This document shows, in pieces, positions 27,598-37,655 of a stretch of DNA of 64,000 bases. Origin of the DNA: Fuerstiella sp. (GTDB lineage Bacteria > Planctomycetota > Planctomycetia > Planctomycetales > Planctomycetaceae); NCBI GenBank assembly GCA_022843805.1, contig JALHMY010000005.1, positions 1-64,000 on the forward strand. Direction: 5' to 3'. The notes below the pieces were generated by a model. It ran no database searches, was not told the origin of the DNA, and worked only from the letters and a program-made list of their open reading frames with translations. Position numbers and translations under genes: made by a program. The stretch's first letter is position 1, and each line of letters starts with the position of its first letter.

Positions 27598-28914
27598 TTG
27601 AACCCGACATCCGGCATCTTCAGGCAATTTGACGGCCGTTCTTCAGTGACGGTCGGAGTCATCATATTTGTCGCCTTACTGCTTTACATATTCCTTCGTT
27701 TTGGAATGAACAATCCGCCTTCGGCCACGGGCGATGAACCTTCCTATGATTCGATTGCGTGGCAGATCAGCAGAGGTCACGGATTTCGCGAGGACTTTGA
27801 TGACCCTGAATTTCGTGCGCCTTACGATGCAGCCGCGAAGACACAGCCTGATCTGATGACGCTTCCGCATGTCGTGCCAGGTACAGTCACTTATCGTCCA
27901 CCGCTCTTTTCTCTGCTGATAGCCGTAACCAACCTGCTCTTTGGAAGGCAGTTCTGGGGTATTCGACTGATCAATATTTCTGCGATGGCAGCGGCGGGCG
28001 GCTTATTGTGGGGTTGTGTGAGTGCTCGTCATGGTCGATGGGCGGCGGCCATGGTTATCATTCTATTTGTGCTGGCGGATGTGCGAACACGCCTGTATGC
28101 ACGCGCTGTACTGACGGAATCGCTGGCCGTGCTGCTGACAACAATTCTCACAGTGCTGCTGATTCGTCTGAGTGACAGGCCGCGAATGCGAGATGTGGTG
28201 TTCGCGGGAATCGTTACCGGCGTGGGAATGCTGAATCGCTCGGCGTTTGTTCTCTGGCTTCCAGGACTCGCTGTTCTGATGGTCTGGATTGTCTGGCCGG
28301 GTAAGCGGCCGTTTCAGATGACAGCTCTGTTTCTTACGACTGCGATACTGGTCTTTTCACCCTGGGCCATACGCAATTGTCTGGTTCTGAATCGGTTCAT
28401 GCCAACAGGCACGCAGGGAATGACTGAATTGTCTGCCGGATTCAGTGATGAGGCCTGGTCGCGGGGCGGAATCTGGTTCAATCTGGACAGCATTGATTTC
28501 TTCCAATCGGTGCAGCAGCCCGGCATGTCGAGAATCGATCAGGAGCTTGCCCGGGCAGAGTTCAGCCGCAGTAGGGCATTCGCATGGGTTCAAAGTCATC
28601 CTGGACGAGCCGTCGTACTGGGACTGAAAAAAATCTTTAATGAATATCGACCGCATTCCATTGTGGAGTATGGCCTGACGGCCCTTGCATGCTGCGGCCT
28701 CTGGTTTGGACGCAGGAAACGGATCGTCTGCATTCTGCTGTTATTGAATCTGATCAATATGAGTGTGATTGCAGCGACATGGTCGGTCGACCAGGGGAGG
28801 TTTGTTGTTCCCCTGATCGTCAGCATTTATCTGCTGGCTGCCGAAGGAGTCTCAGGGCTGAGGACTGTCGTCGGCAGTAAACATGAAACCGATCAGGCAC
28901 TGCCGATCTGCTGA
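27598..28914 (+). CDS. PMT/ArnT-like polytopic glycosyltransferase
   Basis: About 438 residues. It starts with a membrane helix (VTVGVIIFVALLLYIFLRF) and carries GDEPSYDSIAWQISRG in the first loop, with the acidic Asp-Glu pair of GT-C transferases, then PPLFSLLIAVTNLLFG and some nine more hydrophobic spans. The reading frame extends upstream to 27382 through a palindromic repeat, so the start was placed at the TTG at 27598, which has GAAGG eight bases before it; a GTG at 27646 is another candidate. Substrates are unknown. It overlaps the end of the convergent HTH-PTS gene by 22 bases. Confidence 0.72.
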   Translation: MNPTSGIFRQFDGRSSVTVGVIIFVALLLYIFLRFGMNNPPSATGDEPSYDSIAWQISRGHGFREDFDDPEFRAPYDAAAKTQPDLMTLPHVVPGTVTYRPPLFSLLIAVTNLLFGRQFWGIRLINISAMAAAGGLLWGCVSARHGRWAAAMVIILFVLADVRTRLYARAVLTESLAVLLTTILTVLLIRLSDRPRMRDVVFAGIVTGVGMLNRSAFVLWLPGLAVLMVWIVWPGKRPFQMTALFLTTAILVFSPWAIRNCLVLNRFMPTGTQGMTELSAGFSDEAWSRGGIWFNLDSIDFFQSVQQPGMSRIDQELARAEFSRSRAFAWVQSHPGRAVVLGLKKIFNEYRPHSIVEYGLTALACCGLWFGRRKRIVCILLLLNLINMSVIAATWSVDQGRFVVPLIVSIYLLAAEGVSGLRTVVGSKHETDQALPIC

Positions 28915-29597
28915 TCCGTTTCCCGAATGATGTTATACGCTTCAGCTCCGGATTCCGTCGCTCGAAGCCTGTCGAGAAATTCGGGCCATTGCATCATTCG
29001 GCCAAGCCGGGCCAGCACCTGCAAATGAGTGGCAGAGTCGCGGGCAAGAACAAGAAAGAACAGATCGGTCAGCTGTCTCCGCGGAGCTCCAAAGGGAATT
29101 CCGGAGAATGTTCGACCAAAGGCAATGACTGACTGGCCCAGTGAATCGGGCTGTGGATTTCGCGGATGCGGAATTGCGACTCCGTTTTCGAAACCAGTCG
29201 ACATCACATCTTCACGTTCTTTGACGGCTTTTAATACGGAGGCGGGATCCCAGACCTGCCATGTGCGACCGGCCAGCTCGATCAGCGCCTGCAGGACGGA
29301 AGGTTTGGTACCGGCGTCGAGCGGAACTTCACAGGTTTCAGGCAGAAGCAGGCTGGTGACTGGCAGTGCGGAAAGTTCGGGCGACTGCCTCGACTGCTCC
29401 AGCTGGGCCAGTCCGGAGTCGTCCAGCCCCCGAAGCTCCTGTTCGAGCCAGTGAGTAATCTCGGTGGGGTTAAACCGCCATTCGCCACCAACTTTTCGGC
29501 CGGGTACAAGGCCTCGGTTCACAAGACGTTCCACCTGTCTGCGATCTCTTCCAAGATGCTGTACCAGATCGTCGAATGTAAAGAAATCGCGGGACAT
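28893..29597 (-). CDS. HTH-type DNA-binding domain fused to PTS IIA (nitrogen/fructose type)
   Basis: 234 residues. Residues 1-52 are a MerR/excisionase-like helix-turn-helix (FTFDDLVQHLGRDRRQVERLV, GEWRFNPTEI). After a linker, residues about 80-225 form a PTS IIA type-2 domain with the phosphoacceptor His in GVAIPHPRNP near residue 144. IIA-Ntr proteins pass phosphate signals to regulators; the fusion to a DNA-binding domain suggests direct coupling of phosphate state to transcription. No EI or HPr gene is in the window. It converges on the membrane glycosyltransferase gene. Confidence 0.87.
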   Translation of the reverse strand: MSRDFFTFDDLVQHLGRDRRQVERLVNRGLVPGRKVGGEWRFNPTEITHWLEQELRGLDDSGLAQLEQSRQSPELSALPVTSLLLPETCEVPLDAGTKPSVLQALIELAGRTWQVWDPASVLKAVKEREDVMSTGFENGVAIPHPRNPQPDSLGQSVIAFGRTFSGIPFGAPRRQLTDLFFLVLARDSATHLQVLARLGRMMQWPEFLDRLRATESGAEAYNIIRETDQQIGSA

Positions 29598-29612
29598 CAG
29601 CAGACTACCTTC

Positions 29613-32312
29613 TTACTTCTCAGCAATAAATTTTACGGGCAGCGGGAAGTCCAGCTGATCGCGATTCGGCTGAAATCCGTCGCCGTTAACGTCAGCAAAG
29701 ACGGGATTGGACAATGCGGCGGGATGCTGTTCGCCCCACATTGGTCCGGTAACGTCTCCAAGTAATTCCTTCTGATGGCCGACAAGCACAACTAAGTGGC
29801 TGTCTTCGGCCAGTTCGAATTCCAGAGTCCGGTCAAATTTCACGGGACCGCCGGAAAAGAAGTCCGCGTGTGTTTCCCGGGTAAACATCAGATCCTGACG
29901 CCGCCGACCGTTCACCAGCACCATGACCGTATCAACATCAACCCAGTTCGGGCACTGCACTCGAATGTCTGCCTGAATGCGCCGCGAGTGTGCGATCAGA
30001 TCGTCGCCGGCAATCACGGGTTCCAGGGACGTTCCGACTTCCTTAAACGAGACTTCCAGGAACGGGCCGTTGGACATCACGGCGTGACCTGCACGCGCAG
30101 ATTCTCTCATTTCGTTATGGTCAATGGCGGCAGGGTCATCCGTGGCAGACTTCAGCCACATGCGAAGTCCGCCGGACCCGTGGAAGTTGTAGTGCGAGTC
30201 TGTATTAACAACCCCATAAATGCGGTGTCCCTGGTTCAGCAGCTGCAGCCAGTTTACGACCACCAGATTGTTTACCGCCTTACCACGATAAAACAGAAAT
30301 CGGGAGGGATTCAGAAGAGGATCAATCGGATGCACTTCCATGACATTCATCAGTCCGAAAGATCTTGAATATCCTTCGTCGGGCTGCTGATTGCCATCAC
30401 GATCAAAGAACAGCCAGCCGATATCCGGGTGATTCTGCTGAATCAGCTTTTCGCTGTGATTATCCCATGCGACCAGCCGTTCCATTTGTGTCTCGGGACT
30501 CGAATCGGTTACGGGGCCACCTCCGTCCTGCGTGCGCGGATGAAACACAAGAGGAAAAGCATTCTGATGATTCAATGGCAGAGGTTGTCCGGTAAGTTCG
30601 ATCCCCGAAACCGTCGCCAGAAACGGTTCGAGTCGCATCGTTCGGATATGTTCTTCATAGGAACTGATGCGATTGTGTTCGGTGCACGGAGCAAACTCGA
30701 TATGTTCAGCAGCGAGATTCAATACGCGTCCGACCTGGCTGCCCGTGTTATCGCCGGATGGTGAGCTGTGGCTGTGAAAGTCCGCGCTGACCCAGCCTTC
30801 GGTCTGTACGACGCGGGGAAGTTTTACGTTCAGCGAGGTCTGCTTACCGGCTTCGACAGTGACTTTTGTGAACTCGGCATCGTATTCCGGACCACGGCTC
30901 ACGATGACTTCGTATTCACCGGCATGCAGGAGAGCCTGGAACGTGCCATCCGGTGTATAGGCCACATTGCGCACGAATCGCTCAGCCGTTTCAGGACCCC
31001 AGTCGGGTGTCGGCGTTCCGCCGGTTCCTTTGAACTGGACCTTGGCGGGAAGAGGATTTCCGGAGGAATCCGTTACTTCTGCCGTGATGCTTCCCAGAGG
31101 AAGGTTTTCAAACTCAAGATCAACCTGGTTATTACCATCTTTCACATGAACGGTCAGACTCTTCTTCGCAGCGGGCATGCCTGCAAAGCTAACCTCAGTC
31201 GAATACTTACCGACCGGCAGCAGTGTTGACCCAGCGCCCATCAGATCTGTTACCAGCGTTCCCCGATCGCCCGTCTCTGACCGGATCAGAACATGAGCAC
31301 CGGGGACGGGCAGTTTCTCAGCAGTCGTCAGACGGAAGGTCACGGGTTGCGGGGTGGCTGCTTCGGTAATGATGTCATGGATCGCCATTAACCCCGGAAG
31401 GTCTTTTGCCACCAGAATCTGTCGCTCCAGACTGAAAGATTCTCCAGGCTGCAGTTCGACCGCCTGCCCGTCGGATTGCTCGAAGACGAGTATGCCTTCC
31501 CGGCCGTTGCTGTTGCTCCGGATTCGAAAACCCTTTGCGTACACTCCATAGGCCTGCTGCCAGAAAATATCGTGGACCCAGTACAGATCATGAGTTCCAT
31601 CAGGCGATTTGATCATTGCTTCCATCCCGCCGTCTGCTCGCAGTTCATCTTCCAGTTTCAGAGTGACGGGTTTGTCGGTTGAATTGGTCCAACGGGAAGT
31701 CACGGTCAGCGCACGACTGTCTGCATCGAGCGACCACGTGATACTGCAGGAAGGAATCGTGGCGGTGGCGTCTGCAAAAACGGTTACGCTTCCGGTGCCA
31801 ATTTGTGGCGACGCTGCTTCAGAATTTCCCGCCCCATTCCTGTCCGTAGGATTGGGATCGGAGCTTAACTTGTCCTGAGCCTTTGCCCGGACCGTCTGCT
31901 GTCGTCGACCGGGAAAAAAGGCGCTTAGCTGATCACTTTGATGGTCACGAGATGCCAGATCGATCAGGCATCCTCCTACATTGCGCACGGTCATATTGGC
32001 ATGGCGAGTGGGAAGCGGCTGGGCCACAACGGCCGTCAGATACTGATTCTGCAGTACGAAATCACCGTAAATGGCGTCGATTTCCTTCCCGGCGGGTACC
32101 AGCTCATCCCAGTTGTCCTCATTCAAAACGGTGACGATTACCGCATGAGGTTTTGCCGAAGTTCCGGAAACCGGAGAATTCGAAGATTCCTGAGCTGTCA
32201 GCCACCCGCTACACGTGAAGAGCGGCAGCAAACTGGTCAGAATCAGGAACCGACGGTGATTTCTAAATGGCTGGCAGCTGACTCCTGTTACGGGGCGATG
32301 ACTCTCAGGCAC
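29613..32312 (-). CDS. secreted CehA/McbA-like PHP-domain metallohydrolase with beta-sandwich domains
   Basis: 899 residues. A signal peptide (about residues 20-40) is followed by carbohydrate-binding-like and carboxypeptidase-regulatory-like beta domains (about 60-490). The PHP metallohydrolase domain follows, with DFHSHSSPSG near residue 509, PCTEHNR near 540 and YNFHGSGG near 707 supplying metal ligands. CehA-type proteins hydrolyse phosphate or carbamate esters, but most homologues, including the many in planctomycetes, have unknown substrates. The start is just 15 bases from the upstream end of the HTH-PTS gene, so they may be cotranscribed. It is divergent from the following large membrane gene. 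Confidence 0.85.
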   Translation of the reverse strand: MPESHRPVTGVSCQPFRNHRRFLILTSLLPLFTCSGWLTAQESSNSPVSGTSAKPHAVIVTVLNEDNWDELVPAGKEIDAIYGDFVLQNQYLTAVVAQPLPTRHANMTVRNVGGCLIDLASRDHQSDQLSAFFPGRRQQTVRAKAQDKLSSDPNPTDRNGAGNSEAASPQIGTGSVTVFADATATIPSCSITWSLDADSRALTVTSRWTNSTDKPVTLKLEDELRADGGMEAMIKSPDGTHDLYWVHDIFWQQAYGVYAKGFRIRSNSNGREGILVFEQSDGQAVELQPGESFSLERQILVAKDLPGLMAIHDIITEAATPQPVTFRLTTAEKLPVPGAHVLIRSETGDRGTLVTDLMGAGSTLLPVGKYSTEVSFAGMPAAKKSLTVHVKDGNNQVDLEFENLPLGSITAEVTDSSGNPLPAKVQFKGTGGTPTPDWGPETAERFVRNVAYTPDGTFQALLHAGEYEVIVSRGPEYDAEFTKVTVEAGKQTSLNVKLPRVVQTEGWVSADFHSHSSPSGDNTGSQVGRVLNLAAEHIEFAPCTEHNRISSYEEHIRTMRLEPFLATVSGIELTGQPLPLNHQNAFPLVFHPRTQDGGGPVTDSSPETQMERLVAWDNHSEKLIQQNHPDIGWLFFDRDGNQQPDEGYSRSFGLMNVMEVHPIDPLLNPSRFLFYRGKAVNNLVVVNWLQLLNQGHRIYGVVNTDSHYNFHGSGGLRMWLKSATDDPAAIDHNEMRESARAGHAVMSNGPFLEVSFKEVGTSLEPVIAGDDLIAHSRRIQADIRVQCPNWVDVDTVMVLVNGRRRQDLMFTRETHADFFSGGPVKFDRTLEFELAEDSHLVVLVGHQKELLGDVTGPMWGEQHPAALSNPVFADVNGDGFQPNRDQLDFPLPVKFIAEK

Positions 32313-32540
32313 GGCTGTTTTCCTTTGCAGGAGGCGTCAGAACTGATGCAATCGTCACGACAGGAAGAGTGGTGTGCCGATTGTGGGGTGAGAAGTTTGC
32401 CCAACGATCAGGTCGCTGAACACGTAAAAGTTTCAAGGCTTTTGGCGATTGAGAAACGCAGGGCTGTGGTAAACTCAGAGATTAAAGATACTCGGCGGGG
32501 GTTGTGAACCTCGGACTGGAATCCGTTTTCGAATAGAGAG

Positions 32541-35500
32541 ATGATACGAGTGGCAGGCGACGAAAAGAACCCTCCGGAGAACGATGAACAGCCGCTTTCT
32601 TCGGAAAGTGATATTCCTCAGTCACCTGTAGCAGCGGACGTTTCTCCGCCGGTCCCGACGCCTGAATTGTCGGAGCAAATGCCATTTGATGAACTCCCGG
32701 AGTTTGAACCGCTCACCCCGGAAATCGTGGAAGAAGAGGCCATTCGCGGGGACTTCATGCTCCGCTGGGCCGCCATTTTTCTGGCATTGCTGTTCGGGTT
32801 CAGCAAACTGTCGGATACTCGCACGCTGGTCCATGTTCGAAGTGGTGAACAAATGCGTGCCAGTGGCTTTTTGCCATCACGCGTCGACACATTCTCGTTT
32901 TCGGCTGAGGGGCAGCCAGTCAGCAATGTCAGCTGGCTGTTTGATCACCTGTTAAGCATTCTGTGGTCGTTGGGGGGCGAGAATGCTCTGACCGTCTTCA
33001 AGGCGGTGATGGCCGCTGTAATTGCCAGAATTCTGGTGAACATCTCTGTGGCCGGGATGCCAACCTGGTGGAACTCGATCTGTGCCGTTTTTGCAATCGT
33101 GGCCTGCTCGGGTGATTTCGTGGCGCTCACTGAGTTGATCACACTGCTGGGCATGGTGCTGGTGCTGAAGATGCTCCATCAGTATCGTGAAGGCGTGGCA
33201 GTGGGTCTCACATGGAAAATGCCATTGCTGATGGCAATCTGGTGCAATTTTGATTCGCGGGCGTGGATTGGTGCATTCAGCGTCTTTCTGTTTGCTCTTG
33301 GGACGACGATCGCCGGCCGTCGAGTCGCTGCATCGGCATCGAACACAGCAGATTCTGGTGTTTCCGGCGGCCGTGCCTGGTTGCTCTCGGGACTGTGCTT
33401 TGCAGCTCTGCTGATCAACCCATTCCCGCTCAATTCACTGATGTCGGCGATGACGATGTATTCGGCCGAGTATCCGGCGATGCAGGATCAGCGTCCGCTG
33501 GCTTCCGGACTGGCCCGGGTGAGTTTTGACGGCCGAGTAGATTATTATTCCATGCTGCGGCCTGACGCATTTCTTTTGTTCGACCATACTCAGATTTCCG
33601 GTTTGGCCGTTATTCTGATGGCCGCTGTGACCCTGCTGCTTTCTCGAAGTTCGAAGAATGCCGGCTTTCTGGCAGTGCTGGCCGGACTGACGGTGCTTGC
33701 TGTTATGGCGGTGCACGAACTGCCTGTGGCTGCCCTGGCGGCGGCAGTCATTGCCGGGACGAGTGCCCAGCGCTGGTATCAGGCGAACTACCAGCTTGCA
33801 TACAGCGTTGACGTGCGAGAGCTTCTGTTTTCACGTGGCGGGCGTGCGTTAACGGTGTTTGCTTTTGCCTTCCTGGGTTTCTGTGTTGTGGCTGGTCGAC
33901 TGCCGGGTAACACGCCTGTTGGTCTGGGTTTTGAGAAGGACACCCGGACGACGATTGACACATTGGGAAAACAGCTGGAAGAAGCGGGTATCTCACCAAC
34001 CGCTCACATCCTGCATACCCGGATTGATCAGGGAGATATCCTGATCTGGCACGGTCGGAAAAGCATGATTGACAGCCGTCTGCAGCCGTTTGGACGGCCC
34101 GGTAATCCGGATGCAGTATTTACGAAGCATAAGATGATTCTGACCGACCTGCTGACACCGGCTGAGGTTTCCGTGCAGTCGGCCGGCGGTGATCCCGTAC
34201 AGGAAGAACGAATTCGAAAAGAGCGAGTGACCCTTCACGAAGGGGCGGCAAAACATCTGCAGGAACTGGGCATCACGCTTGTAATGCCACGTTTGTCGCC
34301 ACCTGGTGCACCTGACTATCGTTCGCTGCAGACACTGCTGGGTTCGCCGGAGTGGATTCTCGTCAGCCTTGGTCCTTCTGCCGGTCTCGTCCAGCGTGTG
34401 ATGCCTGGTATGTCGGATGAGCAGAAGCTTGCTCTGGTGCCAAAATTCGGCCGTATTGCGTTTCAGGATGTCAAAGCCATCCCGGCCAACCGGGCAGACT
34501 TTGCTCGCGAGCCGGGGTTCTACCAGCGATTTGTTTATCGGGAGAGACCGTCCAAAGATCATCATCTGAGAATTGCTGAGCATTATCTCTGGATCTCCAG
34601 TGGGCAGCTCAGATCCAATGAGCAGCTGATTATGTACCTTTCACTGACGACGACGGCAATCCGGGAACTCAACCAGTCGCTGTACCTGAATCCACAGAAC
34701 AGTGATGCCTATCGAATGCTGGGTCTTGCCTACCAGCAGCTGGACATGTTTGAAACGACGATCAGTGGCGAAGTGCCGGATACAGGTCGCCAGCAGATGC
34801 GTTACCTGCAGTCAGTGATGGCATTTCACCAGGCCCTGAAGGGGAATCCGGCCGATTCGGAAAGCTGGCTGGCACTCTATCAGCAGTATCAGAGACAATC
34901 CAAAACGGACCTCGCGAAGGAATGCCTCGATCGATGGCTGCCAATGCAGGAGGATCGTATTGATGATGTGAATATTGAAGCGATGGTTAAGGAACTCTCT
35001 GAGGTTCAGCGGCAGCTGCAGGAAAATATTGCTCAGGGTGAACTACAGCTCGAAGAAGAACTTGCAAAGCTGCCGGAAACAAAAGAGCCGGCAGAAAAAG
35101 GTATGCTGATCTCCGGCCTTGCTTCGTCAGTGGCTCAATCAGGCTTAAGTCGCCATGCTTTGAACCTGGTCAGGGAGAATGAATCACTCATTACCTCCAA
35201 TCCAATCGGTCGGGTACTGGAAGGCCAGCTGATGCTGGAATGCGGAGAACTTGAGGACGGCTATACGGTTCTGAATCAAATCGGTGCAATTGCCCGTGAT
35301 CAGAAGGGCGATTTTGGAGCGGGTCGCTGGCATTTGCCGGCGGCCGTCAGTCAACTGTGCATTGCGGACTATGCCGGCGCTATCGACTACTGGTCCCAGC
35401 AGCTCGATGAAGTGGAAGTTGCCGCAAAAGCGCCGGAGGCCTATCAGGATCTGCTGCTCACTCTGCCGTTGCTCGCAGAGAATGCCCTGTTGCCCAGTGC

Positions 35501-35909
35501 CATGTTGCCTCAGTGGCCCGTCAGTCATCTTTCCGGGATGATTATCCCGGCGAAAGGTATCAGCAGTGCCCGGGCCGAAGTTCGGTTTCTGATTGCCATG
35601 TGCCATATTGAGGATGGCAATATGCAGTCAGCCCGACTGATCCTGCAGGCCATTCTCTCCGAGTGTGGCGCGTCTCCCTATCGGCAGCTGGCGGCTCAGT
35701 ACCTTGTTCTGATCGATGAAAAATCGGCCGAATTCATTAATCAGAACTCGCTGGACGAATGGGAGCCGTTTGAATTCCCGGGCGAGAACCAGACGCCGCC
35801 CGCCGGAAGTTCGCCGACAGCTCCCGGTCAGACGTTGCCGCCGGGGGCTTCTTCAGGTGCAGCGAATCCATCCGGACCGCCTGCTGCCGTGAACCGCCTG
35901 CTGCCGTGA
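32541..35909 (+). CDS. large polytopic membrane protein with C-terminal TPR region, unknown function
   Basis: 1122 residues. An acidic Pro-rich cytoplasmic start (residues 1-70) is followed by about ten membrane spans to residue 450, a soluble region with a Pro-rich core, then TPR-like helices (about 700-1050: LNQSLYLNPQNSDAYRMLGLAYQQL, ALKGNPADSESWLALYQQ) and a Pro/Gly tail. The membrane part resembles GT-C or O-antigen polymerase-like planctomycete proteins, but no catalytic signature was found. Start ATG with GAGAG upstream. The 228 bases before it form a divergent promoter region with the CehA-like gene. Function not assigned. Confidence 0.8.
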   Translation: MIRVAGDEKNPPENDEQPLSSESDIPQSPVAADVSPPVPTPELSEQMPFDELPEFEPLTPEIVEEEAIRGDFMLRWAAIFLALLFGFSKLSDTRTLVHVRSGEQMRASGFLPSRVDTFSFSAEGQPVSNVSWLFDHLLSILWSLGGENALTVFKAVMAAVIARILVNISVAGMPTWWNSICAVFAIVACSGDFVALTELITLLGMVLVLKMLHQYREGVAVGLTWKMPLLMAIWCNFDSRAWIGAFSVFLFALGTTIAGRRVAASASNTADSGVSGGRAWLLSGLCFAALLINPFPLNSLMSAMTMYSAEYPAMQDQRPLASGLARVSFDGRVDYYSMLRPDAFLLFDHTQISGLAVILMAAVTLLLSRSSKNAGFLAVLAGLTVLAVMAVHELPVAALAAAVIAGTSAQRWYQANYQLAYSVDVRELLFSRGGRALTVFAFAFLGFCVVAGRLPGNTPVGLGFEKDTRTTIDTLGKQLEEAGISPTAHILHTRIDQGDILIWHGRKSMIDSRLQPFGRPGNPDAVFTKHKMILTDLLTPAEVSVQSAGGDPVQEERIRKERVTLHEGAAKHLQELGITLVMPRLSPPGAPDYRSLQTLLGSPEWILVSLGPSAGLVQRVMPGMSDEQKLALVPKFGRIAFQDVKAIPANRADFAREPGFYQRFVYRERPSKDHHLRIAEHYLWISSGQLRSNEQLIMYLSLTTTAIRELNQSLYLNPQNSDAYRMLGLAYQQLDMFETTISGEVPDTGRQQMRYLQSVMAFHQALKGNPADSESWLALYQQYQRQSKTDLAKECLDRWLPMQEDRIDDVNIEAMVKELSEVQRQLQENIAQGELQLEEELAKLPETKEPAEKGMLISGLASSVAQSGLSRHALNLVRENESLITSNPIGRVLEGQLMLECGELEDGYTVLNQIGAIARDQKGDFGAGRWHLPAAVSQLCIADYAGAIDYWSQQLDEVEVAAKAPEAYQDLLLTLPLLAENALLPSAMLPQWPVSHLSGMIIPAKGISSARAEVRFLIAMCHIEDGNMQSARLILQAILSECGASPYRQLAAQYLVLIDEKSAEFINQNSLDEWEPFEFPGENQTPPAGSSPTAPGQTLPPGASSGAANPSGPPAAVNRLLP

Positions 35910-36015
35910 AGTCAGGAATACCATAGCACTCCGCGTCGTCAATTGACTTCGCGGATTCTGCATCAGCTGCGGTGCACAAGCAAACCATTCGCCGTGGAAC
36001 GGCGGGAGACGCGAT

Positions 36016-36080
36016 TAATCGCCCACGAGCTTGCCTCGTGGGTTCACCTCGCCTCTGCGCCAGGCGGAGCTCCCTTCGAA
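36016..36080. repeat. palindromic CCCACGAG/CTCGTGGG element with Cys/Arg-rich spurious frames
   Basis: cccacgagc...gcctcgtggg forms a hairpin followed by ctctgcgccagg. The same core recurs as a tandem array at 56618-56950. It is one of several palindromes in the 35.9-37.9 kb gap, which has no intact gene. Such repeats are common in planctomycetes. Confidence 0.6.
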
Positions 36081-36102
36081 CGTCCTCGTTCCGCAGGTAA
36101 GC

Positions 36103-36436
36103 CCGGAACGAAGGTTGACCCACACGATCGCCCCACGCAGGCGAGTCTCTCCGAGACTCGCGAATCCCGGCGTCTCGGAGAGACGCCGCTACGTGGCTGA
36201 GTTACGTCACCTGAAAGATAGTAGTCATCACTCTCCGAGTGATGCTCTGCGATTCCAGGAACGCTGGAGTTCACTGATAGCTGAAGCACCGGGAGGGCGA
36301 GGCTCCTGCCGAGCCGATTACTCGTCACAAGTGGTCCCCAGGAGATCCAAAACAACCAACAAAGCCAATCAAAACAAAGGCCAGCAGCCGCCCTTTCAGA
36401 TTCCAGAAAAATCATTCCCAGCTGGTCCTTTACAGA
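36103..36436 (+). repeat. interspersed repeat family, copy A
   Basis: About 334 bases that recur with few differences at 37185-37519 and in inverted, shortened form at 55005-55205. It holds several hairpins, including the agtctctccgagactcgcga and gtctcggagagacgcc region and gggcgaggctcctgccgagcc. A nested 36-base palindromic module occupies 36220-36255. No transposase is encoded, so it is a non-autonomous element or a decayed repeat. Confidence 0.85.
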
Positions 36437-36581
36437 GGTAAGCACTCGTCGTTCCGCGGTTGGCCGGGTCAATCAGCTGTGTCTGAGCCCCGGTGCTGTC
36501 GTACATGAAACTGTGCCGGTTGCCTCGGGCATCCACCAGCGCCGACGTCTGACCGACCGCATCATCATGCATCAGCGATGA
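36435..36581 (-). pseudogene. fragment of an RHS/YD-repeat protein gene
   Basis: About 49 codons read QTSALVDARGNRHSFMYDST and then AQTQLIDPANRGTTSAYL, which fits the YD-repeat pattern of RHS proteins. Both ends run into repeats. It is a relic without start or stop of its own. The remainder of that frame is repeat-derived. Confidence 0.65.
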
Positions 36582-36687
36582 TCCATCGACGTGGCCCCTC
36601 CCGGCCTTGTGCCGGGAGAGCCAGGGTTTGACAACTACGGACGAACGAAGTGAGAGACCGGCCCCCATCGGCTTCACGCCGATGGTG

Positions 36688-36809
36688 CCCAGGTTTGGCA
36701 ACTACTTTGCTCCCTGGAGTTCTTAATCGCGCGCTCAGGTGACGTAAAACGGGGCGGGGCTGGCGTGATGCAGGCTTTAGGTTTTGTCCCTGTAGTTTCC
36801 AAACCTGGG
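36688..36809. repeat. inverted-repeat element
   Basis: 17-base terminal arms cccaggtttggcaacta and tagtttccaaacctggg pair with one mismatch and enclose about 88 bases without a gene. It looks like a small non-autonomous mobile element or palindrome pair. Confidence 0.55.
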
Positions 36810-36864
36810 CTCGACCGGCACAAGGCCCAATGGCGTGGACTTAAGCATCGTGCGGGCTTCCATA

Positions 36865-36923
36865 GTCGTTTTTCGCTCTGCGAAAAAACGCGAAAACGCT
36901 ACTTTCGCGGAGCGAAAGGCGAC
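36865..36923. repeat. dispersed palindromic element, second copy of the 27386 type
   Basis: Arms gtcgtttttcgctctgcg and cgcggagcgaaaggcgac pair with a few mismatches, and the right end is identical to the 27386-27435 element. It supports a dispersed family. Confidence 0.65.
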
Positions 36924-37184
36924 ACTAAGTCCGCGCCATTGGGCACAAGGCCGGTCGGGGCCAGCCTGGGGTGAAGAGAGTCGTCGTGCTGTAATCTGCG
37001 GTGGCAGGCATCATGACGAATCTCGACGCCACCGTGGATTCGCGGCTCCAGGCCTCGACTTTTGTGAAGACATTGTAGGATGGGCATTCCTGCCCGTCCT
37101 TGCTCTGAAAGAACGCAAAGGCGTGAAGTCTAAAGCCATTCCTCCCGGAGGCTGTCGCTCCGTTCGTTCACTCGATGAGATCTT

Positions 37185-37519
37185 CCGGAACGAAGGTTGA
37201 CCCACACGATCGCCTCCACGCAGGCGAGTCTCTCCGAGACTCGCGAATCCCGACGTCTCGGAGAGACGCCGCTACGTGGCTGAGGTATGTCACCTGAAAG
37301 ATTGTAGTCATCACTCTCCGAGTGATGCTCTGCGATTCCAGGAACGCTGGAGTTCACTGATAGCTGAAGCACCGGGAGGGCGAGGCTACTGCCGAGCCGA
37401 TCACGCGCCAAAAGTGGTCCCCAGGAGATCCAAAACAACGAACAAGGCCAATAAAAACAAAGGCCAGCAGTCAACCGTTCAGATTCGAGAAAAATCATCC
37501 CCAGCTGGCACTTTACGGA
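37185..37519 (+). repeat. interspersed repeat family, copy B
   Basis: Almost the same as copy A (36103-36436) in the same orientation, with scattered substitutions and the same nested palindromic module at 37303-37336. It is preceded by a tgggcattcctgcccg palindrome, another frequent planctomycete repeat. Confidence 0.85.
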
Positions 37520-37655
37520 GCCTTCATACCGGGAAGCTGACGCATCCCGCTCGCCAAATTACTTTTGCGATTCGGCGAGCGGCCCGGTGTCAACCGGCCG
37601 GTACAACCACTCATCTTCCTTATCAAACGTGGAGGTCGAGGCCGGGGGTGACAGT

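Noticed and set aside
36835-37200. A 121-codon plus-strand frame through the repeat region
   Set aside because: It translates hairpin and repeat sequences in order and has no protein character.
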